From positions 648,742 to 712,741 of the forward strand of contig NZ_JACVBX010000002.1 of the NCBI RefSeq assembly GCF_014852585.1: 64,000 nt of DNA. Direction: 5' to 3'. How positions within the stretch are numbered: the stretch's first letter is position 1; each line of letters starts with the position of its first letter. The position numbers and the translations under genes were made by a program. The notes under the pieces are model-generated. The model had not been told where the DNA came from. It was given only the letters and a program-made list of their open reading frames with translations, and made no database searches. This DNA is from Pseudomonas sp. PDM18 (GTDB taxonomy: Bacteria > Pseudomonadota > Gammaproteobacteria > Pseudomonadales > Pseudomonadaceae). This document shows, piece by piece, positions 42,465 to 51,944 of the stretch.

Positions 42465-44012
42465 TTGCGAATTTCTTCCCTATGGAAAAGCGATGCCTCT
42501 TCGGTTACCGCAGTGAAGCGCGATATCCACCTGGTCTTTCTGTTGCTGTTGATCATCGGCTGCTCGCTCGCGTCGCTGACGCTTTGGAAAGTAATGGCCT
42601 CCCGCAAGCAGGTGCTGGAAGACATCGATACCCATAGCCTCAACCTGACGCAGGCGCTGTCGACCTATTCAGAAGGCATCGTCCGGCAAAGCTCGCTGAT
42701 CCTGCTCGGCCTGGTCGAGAGGCTCGAAACCGAAGGCAGCGGACCCGCGCAGATGGAGAGGCTGCAGCAACTGGTCAGCCGCCAACAGTCACTGATGTCT
42801 CAGATGAGTGGAGTGACGGTCTACGACAGGGATGGCCGCTGGTTGATGTCATCGAACAGGCCGATTCCCGCCGGGGCGAACAGCAGTGACAGAGCTTATT
42901 TCATCCATCACCGCGACGATCCCTCTCGCGAGCCCTTCATTGGCTTACCGATTCGCAGCCGCTCGAACCAGGAATGGGTGATCACCATCAGCCGCCGTTT
43001 CGATAGCCCAAGCGGAGAATTCGCTGGCGTCGTCGCAGTGACCCTGGGGATCGAGAACTTCCTGCGACTCTTCGGCCAGCTCGATATCGGTCGGGAAGGC
43101 GCTATCGGCCTGTCCTATACCGACGGTTCGTTGCTGGTGCGCTACCCCTTCCGGGAACAGGACATGGGGCGCAACTTTTCCAAATCCCCGATCTATGCCA
43201 AGTATCTGGTCGATCGCTCGGTTGGCACCGCGTCGTTTACCTCCAGCCTGGACGGCGTGGAGCGTCTCTATGCTTTCCGCAAAAGCGACAAGCTACCGCT
43301 GGTGACGACGGTCGCACTGGGCAAGAACGAGGCGCTCGCGGCCTGGCGGTTCGAAGCCTTGCTGTCGCTGCTGGTGGTGTCCGGCCTGCTGATGCTCACC
43401 GGGTTCGTCGGGTGGATGCTGATTCGCGACATTCGTCGGCGGGTGGCGGTCGAAAGCCAGTTGCGCGTGGCACAGCAGCAGTTGCTCGACAGCAACCAGC
43501 GGCTCGCGCACCTGGCGCTGAACGATCCGCTGACAAGCCTCGCCAACCGTCGCTGTTTCAACGAGACGCTGGAGGTGGAAGTCCGCAGGGCACAACGCGA
43601 AAAAACCTCGCTCGCGCTGCTGATGGTCGATATCGACCACTTCAAGCTGTTCAATGACACCTACGGCCACCCTGCCGGAGACGCCTGCCTGCAGGAGGTC
43701 GGCAAGCTGCTCGCGAGCTGTGTGCGCCGCCCTACTGACCTGGTCGCGCGATATGGCGGTGAGGAGATGGCTGTAGTGCTCCCGCTCACCGATCAAGCCG
43801 GTGCGGCAGTGGTGGCGCAGATGATGATCGACCGATTGGACGAGAAAGCCATCACCCATTGCTCCAGCCCGTTCGGACGGGTCACCGTGAGCATTGGCAT
43901 TGCCTCTGCGTCGGGAGCAGAACTGGATGGCTGGCAATCGTTGCTCGACAGCGCCGATGCCGCGCTCTACTCCGCCAAGAGACTGGGCCGCAATCGTCTT
44001 CAGGCGGCTTAA
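42465..44012 (+). CDS. membrane-bound diguanylate cyclase with extracytoplasmic sensor
   Basis: 515 residues. TTG start behind AAGGAA. One membrane helix near 22-45, a periplasmic dCACHE-like sensor (about 50-295), a second helix near 300-325, a short coiled-coil linker, then a GGDEF domain. The active-site motif reads GGEEM (431-435) instead of GG(D/E)EF; the last position is outside catalysis in most models, so activity is likely. An inhibitory RxxD site (RPTD) lies five residues before it. It makes c-di-GMP from GTP in response to an unknown external signal. Confidence 0.88.
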   Translation: MRISSLWKSDASSVTAVKRDIHLVFLLLLIIGCSLASLTLWKVMASRKQVLEDIDTHSLNLTQALSTYSEGIVRQSSLILLGLVERLETEGSGPAQMERLQQLVSRQQSLMSQMSGVTVYDRDGRWLMSSNRPIPAGANSSDRAYFIHHRDDPSREPFIGLPIRSRSNQEWVITISRRFDSPSGEFAGVVAVTLGIENFLRLFGQLDIGREGAIGLSYTDGSLLVRYPFREQDMGRNFSKSPIYAKYLVDRSVGTASFTSSLDGVERLYAFRKSDKLPLVTTVALGKNEALAAWRFEALLSLLVVSGLLMLTGFVGWMLIRDIRRRVAVESQLRVAQQQLLDSNQRLAHLALNDPLTSLANRRCFNETLEVEVRRAQREKTSLALLMVDIDHFKLFNDTYGHPAGDACLQEVGKLLASCVRRPTDLVARYGGEEMAVVLPLTDQAGAAVVAQMMIDRLDEKAITHCSSPFGRVTVSIGIASASGAELDGWQSLLDSADAALYSAKRLGRNRLQAA

Positions 44013-44230
44013 GGAACAGTGGCTCCGCCCACGGTTCGCGCCACGTAAAGTCGAGGGCGTTTCCCCGGCCCCGGCAATCAACGCCACGCCAGTACGGTCT
44101 CTCGCCTCAGCGACAGCTCGCGAACCGGCAAAGCAGGGGCTGTCGCCTCGCTACCCGCCATTCAGGCTTTCCCGACTGCGAGTGAAGGTGGTATTGATGC
44201 CGTCTGATTATCAATCTCCCGGTGAACCCG

Positions 44231-45139
44231 ATGAGCATCAATTTCGATCTGGACGACCTCCAGGCATTCCGGGCAATCGTGGAAAACGGCAGTTTTCGTA
44301 AGGCTGCCGAGGCGGTCAAGATTACCCAGCCTGCGCTGAGCCGGCGTATTGAGAAGCTGGAGTCAGCCTTGAACGTACGACTGTTCGAGAGGACGACCCG
44401 GAAGGTAAGCCTGACAGCCGTGGGACGAGCCTTCGTTCCGGAAGTGGAGCGTGTACTCGACCAACTGGACACTGCGTTGATGAGCATTGCCGATGTCGCC
44501 TCCAGCAGGATGGAGCGCGTCACCATCGCCTGCGTGCCATCGGCCGCGTACTACTTCATGCCCAACGTGATCAGCGAATTCCATCGCCTGTATCCACGCA
44601 TCAAGATCATGCTGGTGGATTCCAGCGCGCATGAAGTGAACGTTGCCGTAGCCAGTGGAGAAGCCGATTTCGGGGTCACCTTCAGCGGAAACCTGAGCCC
44701 GGAAATGACCTTCGAACTGTTGCTCGAAGAGCGCTATGTCATGGCCTGCAGACGCGACCACCCACTGGCGGATCGAACCTCGGTAACCTGGTCCGAGATG
44801 TACGAGCACGACTACATCTCGCTGGACAAGTCATCCGGCAACCGACTGATCCTGAGCCAGGCGCTGAAGCGCGTAGTCCCGTCCAGACACAGCATCTGCG
44901 AGACGCGACACGTCACTACCGCGATCGGGCTGGTGGAAGCAGGCGTGGGAGTGGCTGCCGTGCCGTCCATTGCCATGCCCCGCACCAGTCACCCCCTACT
45001 AAAGGCCGTTCCCCTGGATGAGCCGGCGGTGGTGCGCAACGTCGGCCTGATCAAGCGCAGCGGGCGAACGCTGACGCCTGCTGCGCTTGAGCTGGAAAGG
45101 CTGGTCAGAAGTACCCCGGTAAAATCACTTGGGGATTGA
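44231..45139 (+). CDS. LysR-family regulator
   Basis: 302 residues from the ATG at 44231 (MSINFDLDDLQAF); a GTG three codons upstream is also possible. The HTH is GSFRKAAEAVKITQPALSRRIEKLE. The gene converges on the ModA-like gene with a 15-bp overlap of the 3' ends. It probably regulates the binding protein / MFS pair beyond it, though LysR regulators more often stand divergent to their target. Confidence 0.85.
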   Translation: MSINFDLDDLQAFRAIVENGSFRKAAEAVKITQPALSRRIEKLESALNVRLFERTTRKVSLTAVGRAFVPEVERVLDQLDTALMSIADVASSRMERVTIACVPSAAYYFMPNVISEFHRLYPRIKIMLVDSSAHEVNVAVASGEADFGVTFSGNLSPEMTFELLLEERYVMACRRDHPLADRTSVTWSEMYEHDYISLDKSSGNRLILSQALKRVVPSRHSICETRHVTTAIGLVEAGVGVAAVPSIAMPRTSHPLLKAVPLDEPAVVRNVGLIKRSGRTLTPAALELERLVRSTPVKSLGD

Positions 45140-45901
45140 GTCCAGCCCCGTGGATTGCACCACCGGCTGCGCTGTCGTGGACGCGAGATAGGACAGCAGT
45201 TCCTTCGCCTGCCGCGGGTGTTTCGCATTGCGCGGAATGCCAGCGGAGTAGCGGGTCACCGATTGCAGGCTTTCGGGAATCTTGCCGACCAGGGTCACCC
45301 CGGGAACCGGCAGCAACTCGGCGACCTGCTGGAAACCAATCTCGTACTGCCCCGAGGCGACGACCGAGGCAACCGGTATGCGCTCGATCATCCTGGCCTT
45401 AGAGCCGACCTGCTGCTCCACCCCCAGTCGGTTGAACAGCCTGTTCTGGATGTAGACGCCGCTGGCGCTGTCCGAGTAGGCAATCGAGCCGGCGTCCAGC
45501 AAGGTTTTCCTGAAGGCCTCCTCCGTATCGATCTGCGGTTTGGCAGCGCCCTGCTTGACCACCATGCCGATGCGCGAATCCGCCAGATCCACCTTGGACG
45601 CCGGATCCACCACGCCCTGCTTGATCAGTTCATCCAGTGCGTAGCCGACCATGATCACCACATCGGCATTCTCCCCCCGCGCCAGGCGGTTGGGGATGGC
45701 TTCAGGGGCCTTGCCCATGGAGGGGCCGAGAATGGTCTGGACGGTGTCGCCGCTGGCCTGCGCATACTTCGGGCTCAGCCGCTGGAAGGCCGCGGTGAAG
45801 CCGCCGGAGGTCATGACGTTCAGCTGCTCTGCATGGACAGTGGTGGCCAGTGTGCAAAGGCCGACTGCCAGGACGGCAAGGTGCTTTTGGAGCGCTTTCA
45901 T
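45125..45901 (-). CDS. ModA-like periplasmic substrate-binding protein
   Basis: 258 residues with a Sec leader (ending TTVHAEQ) and the extracellular solute-binding fold of the ModA group (LNVMTSGGFTAAFQRLSPKY, ARGENADVVIMVGYALDEL). ATG at 45901 behind AGGAA. It is 16 bp downstream of an MFS gene and has no ABC permease or ATPase nearby. The molybdate-ligand residues are not all recognisable, so an organic anion ligand is more likely than molybdate. Confidence 0.8.
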   Translation of the reverse strand: MKALQKHLAVLAVGLCTLATTVHAEQLNVMTSGGFTAAFQRLSPKYAQASGDTVQTILGPSMGKAPEAIPNRLARGENADVVIMVGYALDELIKQGVVDPASKVDLADSRIGMVVKQGAAKPQIDTEEAFRKTLLDAGSIAYSDSASGVYIQNRLFNRLGVEQQVGSKARMIERIPVASVVASGQYEIGFQQVAELLPVPGVTLVGKIPESLQSVTRYSAGIPRNAKHPRQAKELLSYLASTTAQPVVQSTGLDSIPK

Positions 45902-45917
45902 TGAAGAGATTCCTCGT

Positions 45918-47219
45918 TCAGGCAGGAATGGGGGTACGCGAGGACTTTCCGCGGTAGAGCACCAGGGTCGAGCAAAGCGCACAGACTGCGGCGAATGTCA
46001 TCCAATAGCCTGGCGCGCCTTTATCGCCGCTCAGATGAATGAGCCAGGTGGAGATGGCTGGGGTGAATCCGCCGAATACGGCTGTCGCCAGGCTATAGGC
46101 AAGGGAGAAACCGGCGACGCGGACTTCCACCGGCATGATTTCGGTGAGGGCCGGGATCATCGCCCCGTTGTAAAGGCCATAGATGAACGAAAGCCAGAGC
46201 AATACCTGCAGCATGTGCCCGAAACTCGGGGCCTGGGCCAGGAAGGACAATGCGGGATAAGCGGTGAAGATGGCCAGTAAGGTCATCGCAACGAGCATCG
46301 GTTTGCGCCCGAATCTATCGCTCAGGTGCCCGCCAATGGGCAGCCAGATGAAGTTCGAGATGCCGACCAGCAGCGTCACGAGCAAGGCGTCGGTGGTGCT
46401 GAGGTTCAGGACTGTCTTGCCGAAGGTCGGCGCATACACGGTGATCAGATAGAACGCCGTGGTCGTCATCGCCACCATCAGCAGGCCGGCCAGGACGACG
46501 CGCCAGTTCTCCCCCAGCGTGGCGAACACCTGCTTCATGGTCGGGCGCTGTGAACGCCGGGCGAACTCCTCGGTTTCCTCCAGGCTACGACGAAGCACGA
46601 AGATGAACGGCACGATCAGGCAGCCGATCGCAAAGGGAATCCGCCAGCCCCAATCCGCAATCATCGTCGGGGACATCTGTTGGTTGAGCCCGTAACCCAG
46701 GGCTGCCGCAACGACAATTGCCACCTGCTGGCTTGCCGACTGCCAACTGGTATAGAAGCCCTTGCGCCCGGCAGTCGCCATTTCCGCCAGGTAGACCGAG
46801 ACGCCTCCCAGCTCGGCGCCGGCGGAAAAGCCTTGCAGCAGGCGTCCCACCAGTACGAGCAGAGGGGCCCAGGCACCAATGCTGGAATAGCCCGGCACCA
46901 GGACGATCAGCAAGGTGCCGCTGGCCATGATCGACAGCGTGACGATCAACCCCTTCCGGCGGCCCACATCATCGATGTAGGCCCCGAGAATCACCGCTCC
47001 CAGCGGGCGCATCAGGAAGCCCGCGCCGAAGACCGCGAAGGTCATCATCAGCGAGGCAAATTCGTTGGATGCGGGGAAGAAAACGGCCGCGATCTGGGTG
47101 GCATAAAAGCCAAAGAGAAAGAAATCGAACTGTTCGAGGAAGTTGCCCGAGGTGACGCGGAACACGGCACCCGCCTTGGAGCGGGCGGATTGCGCACCTG
47201 GGTTGGAGGAGGCATGCAT
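45918..47219 (-). CDS. MFS transporter, citrate/tricarballylate:H+ symporter type
   Basis: 433 residues, twelve membrane helices. The metabolite:H+ symporter signatures are [21 protein letters not shown] at the start, [11 protein letters not shown] in loop 2-3 and [10 protein letters not shown] in loop 8-9, as in CitA/TcuC. It probably imports a tricarboxylate or related acid. It is followed by the ModA-like protein on the same transcript, an unusual pairing. Confidence 0.85.
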   Translation of the reverse strand: MHASSNPGAQSARSKAGAVFRVTSGNFLEQFDFFLFGFYATQIAAVFFPASNEFASLMMTFAVFGAGFLMRPLGAVILGAYIDDVGRRKGLIVTLSIMASGTLLIVLVPGYSSIGAWAPLLVLVGRLLQGFSAGAELGGVSVYLAEMATAGRKGFYTSWQSASQQVAIVVAAALGYGLNQQMSPTMIADWGWRIPFAIGCLIVPFIFVLRRSLEETEEFARRSQRPTMKQVFATLGENWRVVLAGLLMVAMTTTAFYLITVYAPTFGKTVLNLSTTDALLVTLLVGISNFIWLPIGGHLSDRFGRKPMLVAMTLLAIFTAYPALSFLAQAPSFGHMLQVLLWLSFIYGLYNGAMIPALTEIMPVEVRVAGFSLAYSLATAVFGGFTPAISTWLIHLSGDKGAPGYWMTFAAVCALCSTLVLYRGKSSRTPIPA

Positions 47220-47448
47220 AGGGAGTTCTCCAGCGATCTTATTTAGGCTTGTTGGCGCTTAAGGTCGCTGGATTCTGCTCGACACACTTTGAAACGATAA
47301 GTGCTATGTTTGCATCCATTGATGCATAAAATTTATCAATCAACCGAAAGGCTCGTTTTCGCTCGGATGAGCCATGATCAGCGTGGCCTGGCGGTTATGT
47401 GCGGCCGGCAAGCTGAACGAACTGGCCCGCCGCGGGCACGCTCGCGGA
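47220..47448. promoter_or_regulatory. promoter region of the MFS / ModA-like operon
   Basis: 229 bp, AT-rich between 47290 and 47345 with GATGCATAAAATTTATCAAT. A LysR-type site is expected here for the regulator at 44231, not proven. Nothing else seen. Confidence 0.35.
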
Positions 47449-48357
47449 TCAGAACACCGACCAGCCGATCCGTGAGCTGAGCAACTCCAGCGCCGCCATC
47501 CCGGCATAGGAGTTACCCGCTGCATTCAACTCCGGTGACCACACGCAGACGGTGAACTGCCCCGGCACGATCGCCACGATCCCACCGCCAACGCCACTCT
47601 TGCCCGGCAGCCCGACGCGGTAGGCGAAGTTCCCCGCTTCGTCATACAGCCCGCTGGTGGCCATGATCGAGTTCACCTGCTGGGTCTGGCGCCGGGTCAG
47701 GATCTGCTCCCCGCTGTGCTTGCAGAACCCATCGTTGGCCAGGAAGCAGAAGGCGCGCGCCAGATCCAGGCAGTTCATCTGCAAGGCGCAGTAGCTGAAA
47801 TAACTGCGCAGCACCGTCTCGACCTCGTTATTGAAGTTGCCGAAGGACTGCATCAGGTAAGCCATGGCTGCGTTGCGCGCGCGGAACTGGTACTCCGAGT
47901 CGGCCACACGGGCGTCCATCGATACGTGGGGATTGCCCGACAGGCGTCGCACGAAGTCGCGCATCGACAGGATGGGGGCGGCGAAGCGCGATTGGTTGAT
48001 ATCGCAGATCACCAACGCCCCCGCATTGATGAACGGGTTGCGCGGGCGCCCGCGCTCGAACTCCAGCTGCACCAGTGAATTGAACGGCTGGCCCGAGGGC
48101 TCGTGGCCCAACCGCTCCCAGATCGCTTCACCGGAGTGGCCAATCGCCTGAACCAGGCTGAAAACCTTGGAAATGCTCTGCACCGAAAACGGTACCAACG
48201 CATCGCCCGCGCAGTGATAGCTGCCATCGTTGCCATAGACCGCGATGCCTAACTGCTGCGCCGGCACATCGGCGAGCGCGGGAATGTAATCCGCCACTTT
48301 GCCCTTGCCAATCAAGGGACGTACTTCTTCGAGAATCTCGTTCAACAGCGTTTGCAT
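47449..48357 (-). CDS. glsA: glutaminase
   Basis: 302 residues, the length of P. aeruginosa GlsA. Serine-dependent beta-lactamase-fold glutaminase: SxxK is Ser61-Ile-Ser-Lys64 within [13 protein letters not shown]. Also conserved are [17 protein letters not shown] and [12 protein letters not shown]. It hydrolyses glutamine to glutamate and ammonia. The start at 48357 ([19 protein letters not shown]) is supported by family length; upstream codons are not conserved. Confidence 0.93.
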   Translation of the reverse strand: MQTLLNEILEEVRPLIGKGKVADYIPALADVPAQQLGIAVYGNDGSYHCAGDALVPFSVQSISKVFSLVQAIGHSGEAIWERLGHEPSGQPFNSLVQLEFERGRPRNPFINAGALVICDINQSRFAAPILSMRDFVRRLSGNPHVSMDARVADSEYQFRARNAAMAYLMQSFGNFNNEVETVLRSYFSYCALQMNCLDLARAFCFLANDGFCKHSGEQILTRRQTQQVNSIMATSGLYDEAGNFAYRVGLPGKSGVGGGIVAIVPGQFTVCVWSPELNAAGNSYAGMAALELLSSRIGWSVF

Positions 48358-48458
48358 GGATGGCCCCGTTATCAGACCCCAGAGGACAGCGCGGGGCAGC
48401 ATTCTTGACGCAGGTGGCGCCGAAGAAATCACACTGGCGCAAACCCAATGGCGCCCGC

Positions 48459-49310
48459 TCAGGGATTGCCCAGCATGTCGCTGGCCAATTCTGCCAGCGC
48501 GCGCAGGCGGTCCAGGCGCCGCATGTCCTGGTGGTAGCCCATCCAGATATCACGCGATGGCGGTGCTTCGCTGAGTTCAATACGAATGAGGGCCGGCACT
48601 TGGTCGCCCAGCGAGCGCGGCAGGACCGCCACCCCCAGGCCCTGCGCGCACATCCGCGCCTGCACGGTGCGGCTGCTGCTGGTGAACACCGTGGGCGCGG
48701 CAGGCAGCATGCGCTGGAGCCACAACACGTCGGGGTAATAGGCCTGCGCGGTATTCATCAGGATCAACTTGCAGCCCGCGCCATCCGGGCCGGGCTCGAA
48801 GGGCACGGCGGCGCTGGTGTACAGGCCGTAGGGCATCGTCATCAACCGGCGCTGCACGATGTCCGGCTGGTCGAAAGGGATGATGCGAAAGGCAATGTCC
48901 GCTTCGCGACGGGAGAGGTCCGATAGCCGTTGTCCCGCCATCACCTCGGGCACCACGGCGGGGTAGCGGCGCACCAGTTCGCTCAGCACCAGCGCCAGCA
49001 CGTAGCCGGCAAACCAGTCGGCGGAGGAAATACGCAGGATGCCTTCGGGCTGCTCACTGCCATCGATACGCCGGGCAATGGCCAGGGCGCTGCTTTCCAT
49101 TTCCTCGGCAAGATTCAGGATGCCCTCGCCCATCGCGGTCGGCACCAGGCCTTCGCTGGTGCGCCGGAAGAAAGCCTGGCCGCTGGCCTGCTCCAGCGCC
49201 TGCAGGCGCCTGCCCACGGTGGGGTGGCTGACACCCAGGTGTCTGGCCGCAGCCCCCAGAGAGCCGGCACGGGCTATCGCCAGGAAAAACCGCAAGTCGT
49301 CCCATTCCAC
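48459..49310 (-). CDS. LysR-family regulator
   Basis: 283 residues. [28 protein letters not shown]. Divergent (206 bp) from the MFS exporter at 49517, which it probably controls. Confidence 0.85.
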   Translation of the reverse strand: MEWDDLRFFLAIARAGSLGAAARHLGVSHPTVGRRLQALEQASGQAFFRRTSEGLVPTAMGEGILNLAEEMESSALAIARRIDGSEQPEGILRISSADWFAGYVLALVLSELVRRYPAVVPEVMAGQRLSDLSRREADIAFRIIPFDQPDIVQRRLMTMPYGLYTSAAVPFEPGPDGAGCKLILMNTAQAYYPDVLWLQRMLPAAPTVFTSSSRTVQARMCAQGLGVAVLPRSLGDQVPALIRIELSEAPPSRDIWMGYHQDMRRLDRLRALAELASDMLGNP

Positions 49311-49516
49311 CCCGCCACCCCCTTACAAAAATGAACGTGCAATGTGCAGCAATGGCAGTCCCGCCAACGCCTTCCGGCTTTCAAACTGCGCCTACGTCCA
49401 GCCTGGCAGCGTTGCCAGGCCAATTCGACGCCGTTCAATAGTGTACGTAGCGCTGCGCTGGCCCAGCCAGGGACTATTCGACCTGGCGGCCAGGCGTCGT
49501 TTCCGGAGGTGTTGCC

Positions 49517-50965
49517 ATGACTCTTTCCATCCCTGCCTCAGCCACCGCCACACCATCCCGGCGCTGGCTGGCCTTCGCGGTGCTGCTGGCCGGTGCATTC
49601 CTGCCCCCACTGGATTTCTTCATCGTCAATGTGGCCCTGCCGTCCATTGCCCAGGGGCTGAGGGCGACGCCGGCACAGATTGAGTGGGTGATCGCGGCCT
49701 ATGCGGCCACCTACGCGGTTTTTCTGATTACCGGTGGGCGCCTGGGCGACCTGTTTGGCCGGCGCCGGGTGTTTCTGGCGGGCATGGCAGGCTTCGGGAT
49801 GGCGTCGCTGATCTGTGGGCTGGCGCCCTCGCCGTCGGTGCTGATTGTCGGCCGGGTGCTGCAGGGGCTGAGCGCCGCCGCCATGGCGCCGCAGGGGTTG
49901 GCATCCATCCATGCCCTGTTTCCCGAGCAGGAGCGCTCGCGGGCGTTGGCGGTCTATGGTGCGGCACTTGGGTTTGCCGCCGTGGCCGCTCAGGTCCTTG
50001 GCGGCGTGCTGATTGCAGCCGACGTGTTCGGGCTGCAGTGGCGGGCGATCTTTCTGATCAATCTGCCCATCGTGGCCGCCGTATTCCTCTTCGGCATGCC
50101 CTTTTTGCCTGACACCCGCAGCGCCACCCCGGCATCGCTGGATCGTCCCGGCGTGCTGCTCTGCGCCCTGACGCTGGCGCTGCTGGTGGTACCGCTGGTG
50201 CAGGGCCGCGAGCTGGGCTGGCCGTGGTGGCTGTGCCTGATGCTGTTGAGCGCGCCCCTGGTTACCTTGGGTTTCTGGCGTCATGAGGCAGCCCTCGAGC
50301 GAAGCGGCGGCACACCGCTGCTCAGCCCCCAGTTGGTGCGGTCGCCGCGCCTGCTGGCGGGTCTGCTCAGCGCGCTGTTTTTCTACGTGGTGTCGGCGTT
50401 CTTTCTGACCTTTTCGGTGTACCTGCAGGACGCCCTTGGCGCTTCGCCCGTGGTCACCGGCCTGATGTTCGTGCCCTTTGGGGTTGGCTTTCTGGTCGGT
50501 CCGCTGACCACCCCGATTGCCATACGCTATTTCGGCCGTTGGGTACCAACCCTGGGAATGCTGCTCGAGGCGCTGGGATGCCTGATCCTGGCCATCACAG
50601 TAGGTTTTTCTGCGGCGAGCGAGCGGCCCGCCCTGGTGCCGCTGATCACGGGAGTCGGGCTGCTGGGTTTTGGTCAGGGCTGGGCATTGCCGACCCTGAT
50701 TCGAAGCGTGATCGACCGCGCGCCCTCCGGCGGCTCCGGGATGGTTTCCGGCCTGGTCAATTCGGCATTGCAGATCAGCGCCGCTCTCGGCGTAGCGGTG
50801 TTCGGCGGCCTGTTCTATGCCGTCAGCGCACCCACCCACAGCCCGGCCACGCTTGGCCGAGGCTTTATCGCCGCGCTGCTGGGCATCGCCCTGAGCCTTG
50901 GCCTGTCCGCGCTGCTTGCGCTTTATGCTTCGGCGCCGCGCCCAGACAGCCCCAAATCCCCGTAA
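49517..50965 (+). CDS. MFS exporter, DHA2 (EmrB/QacA) family, 14 TM
   Basis: 482 residues. Motif A GGRLGDLFGRRRVFLAG, motif C-like GAALGFAAVAAQVLGGVLIA and a first-helix motif LDFFIVNVALPSI (motif D1) define a proton-driven drug/solute exporter with 14 helices. RBS GGAGG upstream. A factor-independent terminator lies about 125 bp downstream. Substrate unknown. Confidence 0.9.
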   Translation: MTLSIPASATATPSRRWLAFAVLLAGAFLPPLDFFIVNVALPSIAQGLRATPAQIEWVIAAYAATYAVFLITGGRLGDLFGRRRVFLAGMAGFGMASLICGLAPSPSVLIVGRVLQGLSAAAMAPQGLASIHALFPEQERSRALAVYGAALGFAAVAAQVLGGVLIAADVFGLQWRAIFLINLPIVAAVFLFGMPFLPDTRSATPASLDRPGVLLCALTLALLVVPLVQGRELGWPWWLCLMLLSAPLVTLGFWRHEAALERSGGTPLLSPQLVRSPRLLAGLLSALFFYVVSAFFLTFSVYLQDALGASPVVTGLMFVPFGVGFLVGPLTTPIAIRYFGRWVPTLGMLLEALGCLILAITVGFSAASERPALVPLITGVGLLGFGQGWALPTLIRSVIDRAPSGGSGMVSGLVNSALQISAALGVAVFGGLFYAVSAPTHSPATLGRGFIAALLGIALSLGLSALLALYASAPRPDSPKSP

Positions 50966-51019
50966 GCAGGATCAACGGGCATCGGCTTTGCCTTCGCCCA
51001 GGCTTGCCTCTGGCAGGGC

Positions 51020-51047
51020 TTGAATCCGCAACGATTTTTGGTAGATT
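51020..51047 (+). promoter_or_regulatory. sigma70-like promoter before tandem hairpins
   Basis: TTGAAT (51020-51025), a 16-bp spacer and TAGATT (51042-51047). Transcription would start near 51054. Confidence 0.45.
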
Positions 51048-51053
51048 TCTCCT

Positions 51054-51120
51054 GTCGTGCGGCTTGGAGAGCAGCAGCCGCACGCCCCAAGGCCGTATCG
51101 ACAGATACGGCCTTTCTTGC
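51054..51120 (+). ncRNA. candidate small RNA or attenuator (two hairpins)
   Basis: After the promoter at 51020-51047, an 8-bp stem (GTGCGGCT/AGCCGCAC, 51057-51083) is followed by a 10-bp stem (51090-51113) and a T-rich tail. A transcript of about 65 bases would result. It could instead be the leader of the small gene at 51156. No known RNA family recognised. Confidence 0.35.
51090..51119 (+). terminator. factor-independent terminator
   Basis: AGGCCGTATC-GACA-GATACGGCCT followed by TTCTTG. Perfect 10-bp stem, 4-base loop. It ends the MFS transcript or the candidate small RNA. Confidence 0.8.
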
Positions 51121-51155
51121 TTCTTGAGTGCTCAGACGTCTCTGCGGAGGTCATC

Positions 51156-51371
51156 ATGAACACCAACCCCCTCCCCTCGCTGGTCTGCCGCATCAACCAG
51201 AACATCAATGCCACCAGCGCCGCCATCCGCGAGCTCGCCGACTGGGCGGACGCCAGCGGCGCATCGGACACCTCGCAAGCTGTCCGGCATCATCTGCTGG
51301 TTCTCGAAGCGAACAACGAACTCATCGGCGAAGCCCTGGCAGAACTGATTGCGCGGCAAGCCGGCAGCTAG
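51156..51371 (+). CDS. small hypothetical protein
   Basis: 71 residues from the ATG at 51156 with GGAGG correctly spaced. Predicted mostly helical (NINATSAAIRELADWADAS and VLEANNELIGEALAELIAR), no membrane segment or signal. I recognise no family; the two helices and phase-type length suggest a small helical protein of unknown role. It stands alone between a terminator and a convergent cytochrome gene. Confidence 0.65.
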   Translation: MNTNPLPSLVCRINQNINATSAAIRELADWADASGASDTSQAVRHHLLVLEANNELIGEALAELIARQAGS

Positions 51372-51377
51372 GCCCAG

Positions 51378-51944
51378 TCAGCGCGCCGGGTTGCCCTGCT
51401 CTTTCCTGCGAGAACGAACCCGCCACATGCTCGACCAGACACCGTCGCGACGCAGCAGAGCATGGACCAGCGCCGCGGCGGCATGCAGGAGGATCAGGGC
51501 AAAGAGACCGTAGGCGATCCAGGCGTGAACACAACGCAGGATGCCGTAGAGGTCCGGATTGGCACCGACCAGCGCCGGTACAAGCCAGTGCGCGAAGCGC
51601 AGCGGAAAGTCCGCGGCGCCCTGCATGGCCCAGCCAACCAGGATCTGCCCGAGCAACAGGGCATACAGCGCGAAATGCACCGCGCATGCCAGGCGCCGTT
51701 GCCAGGGCGTCACCGAAGCCGGCAGCGCGGGGCGCGCCGTGACAGCGCGAACCAGCAGGCGCACCAGCAGAAGCACCAGCAAGGCCAGCCCCAACTGCTT
51801 GTGCCAGGCGACCAGCTGCGGCTGGCTGCCACCGACGCTGGCGACCATGGTGACGCCAACGAACAGCGTGGCGATCACCAGCACGGCCATCAGACCATGT
51901 AGCAGGCGGAGCAGCGGATGGAAGGACTCGACAGGCGCGTTCAC
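51378..51944 (-). CDS. cytochrome b561-type membrane protein
   Basis: 188 residues, four membrane helices with the paired heme-binding histidines of bacterial cytochrome b561/CybB proteins (HPLLRLLHG, AWHKQLGL, AVHFALYA, RCVHAWIAYGLF). It carries electrons in the inner membrane, possibly quinol to a periplasmic acceptor. The ATGA overlap (51941-51944) ties it to the catalase-like gene, so it likely feeds electrons to that peroxidase. Confidence 0.85.
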   Translation of the reverse strand: MNAPVESFHPLLRLLHGLMAVLVIATLFVGVTMVASVGGSQPQLVAWHKQLGLALLVLLLVRLLVRAVTARPALPASVTPWQRRLACAVHFALYALLLGQILVGWAMQGAADFPLRFAHWLVPALVGANPDLYGILRCVHAWIAYGLFALILLHAAAALVHALLRRDGVWSSMWRVRSRRKEQGNPAR

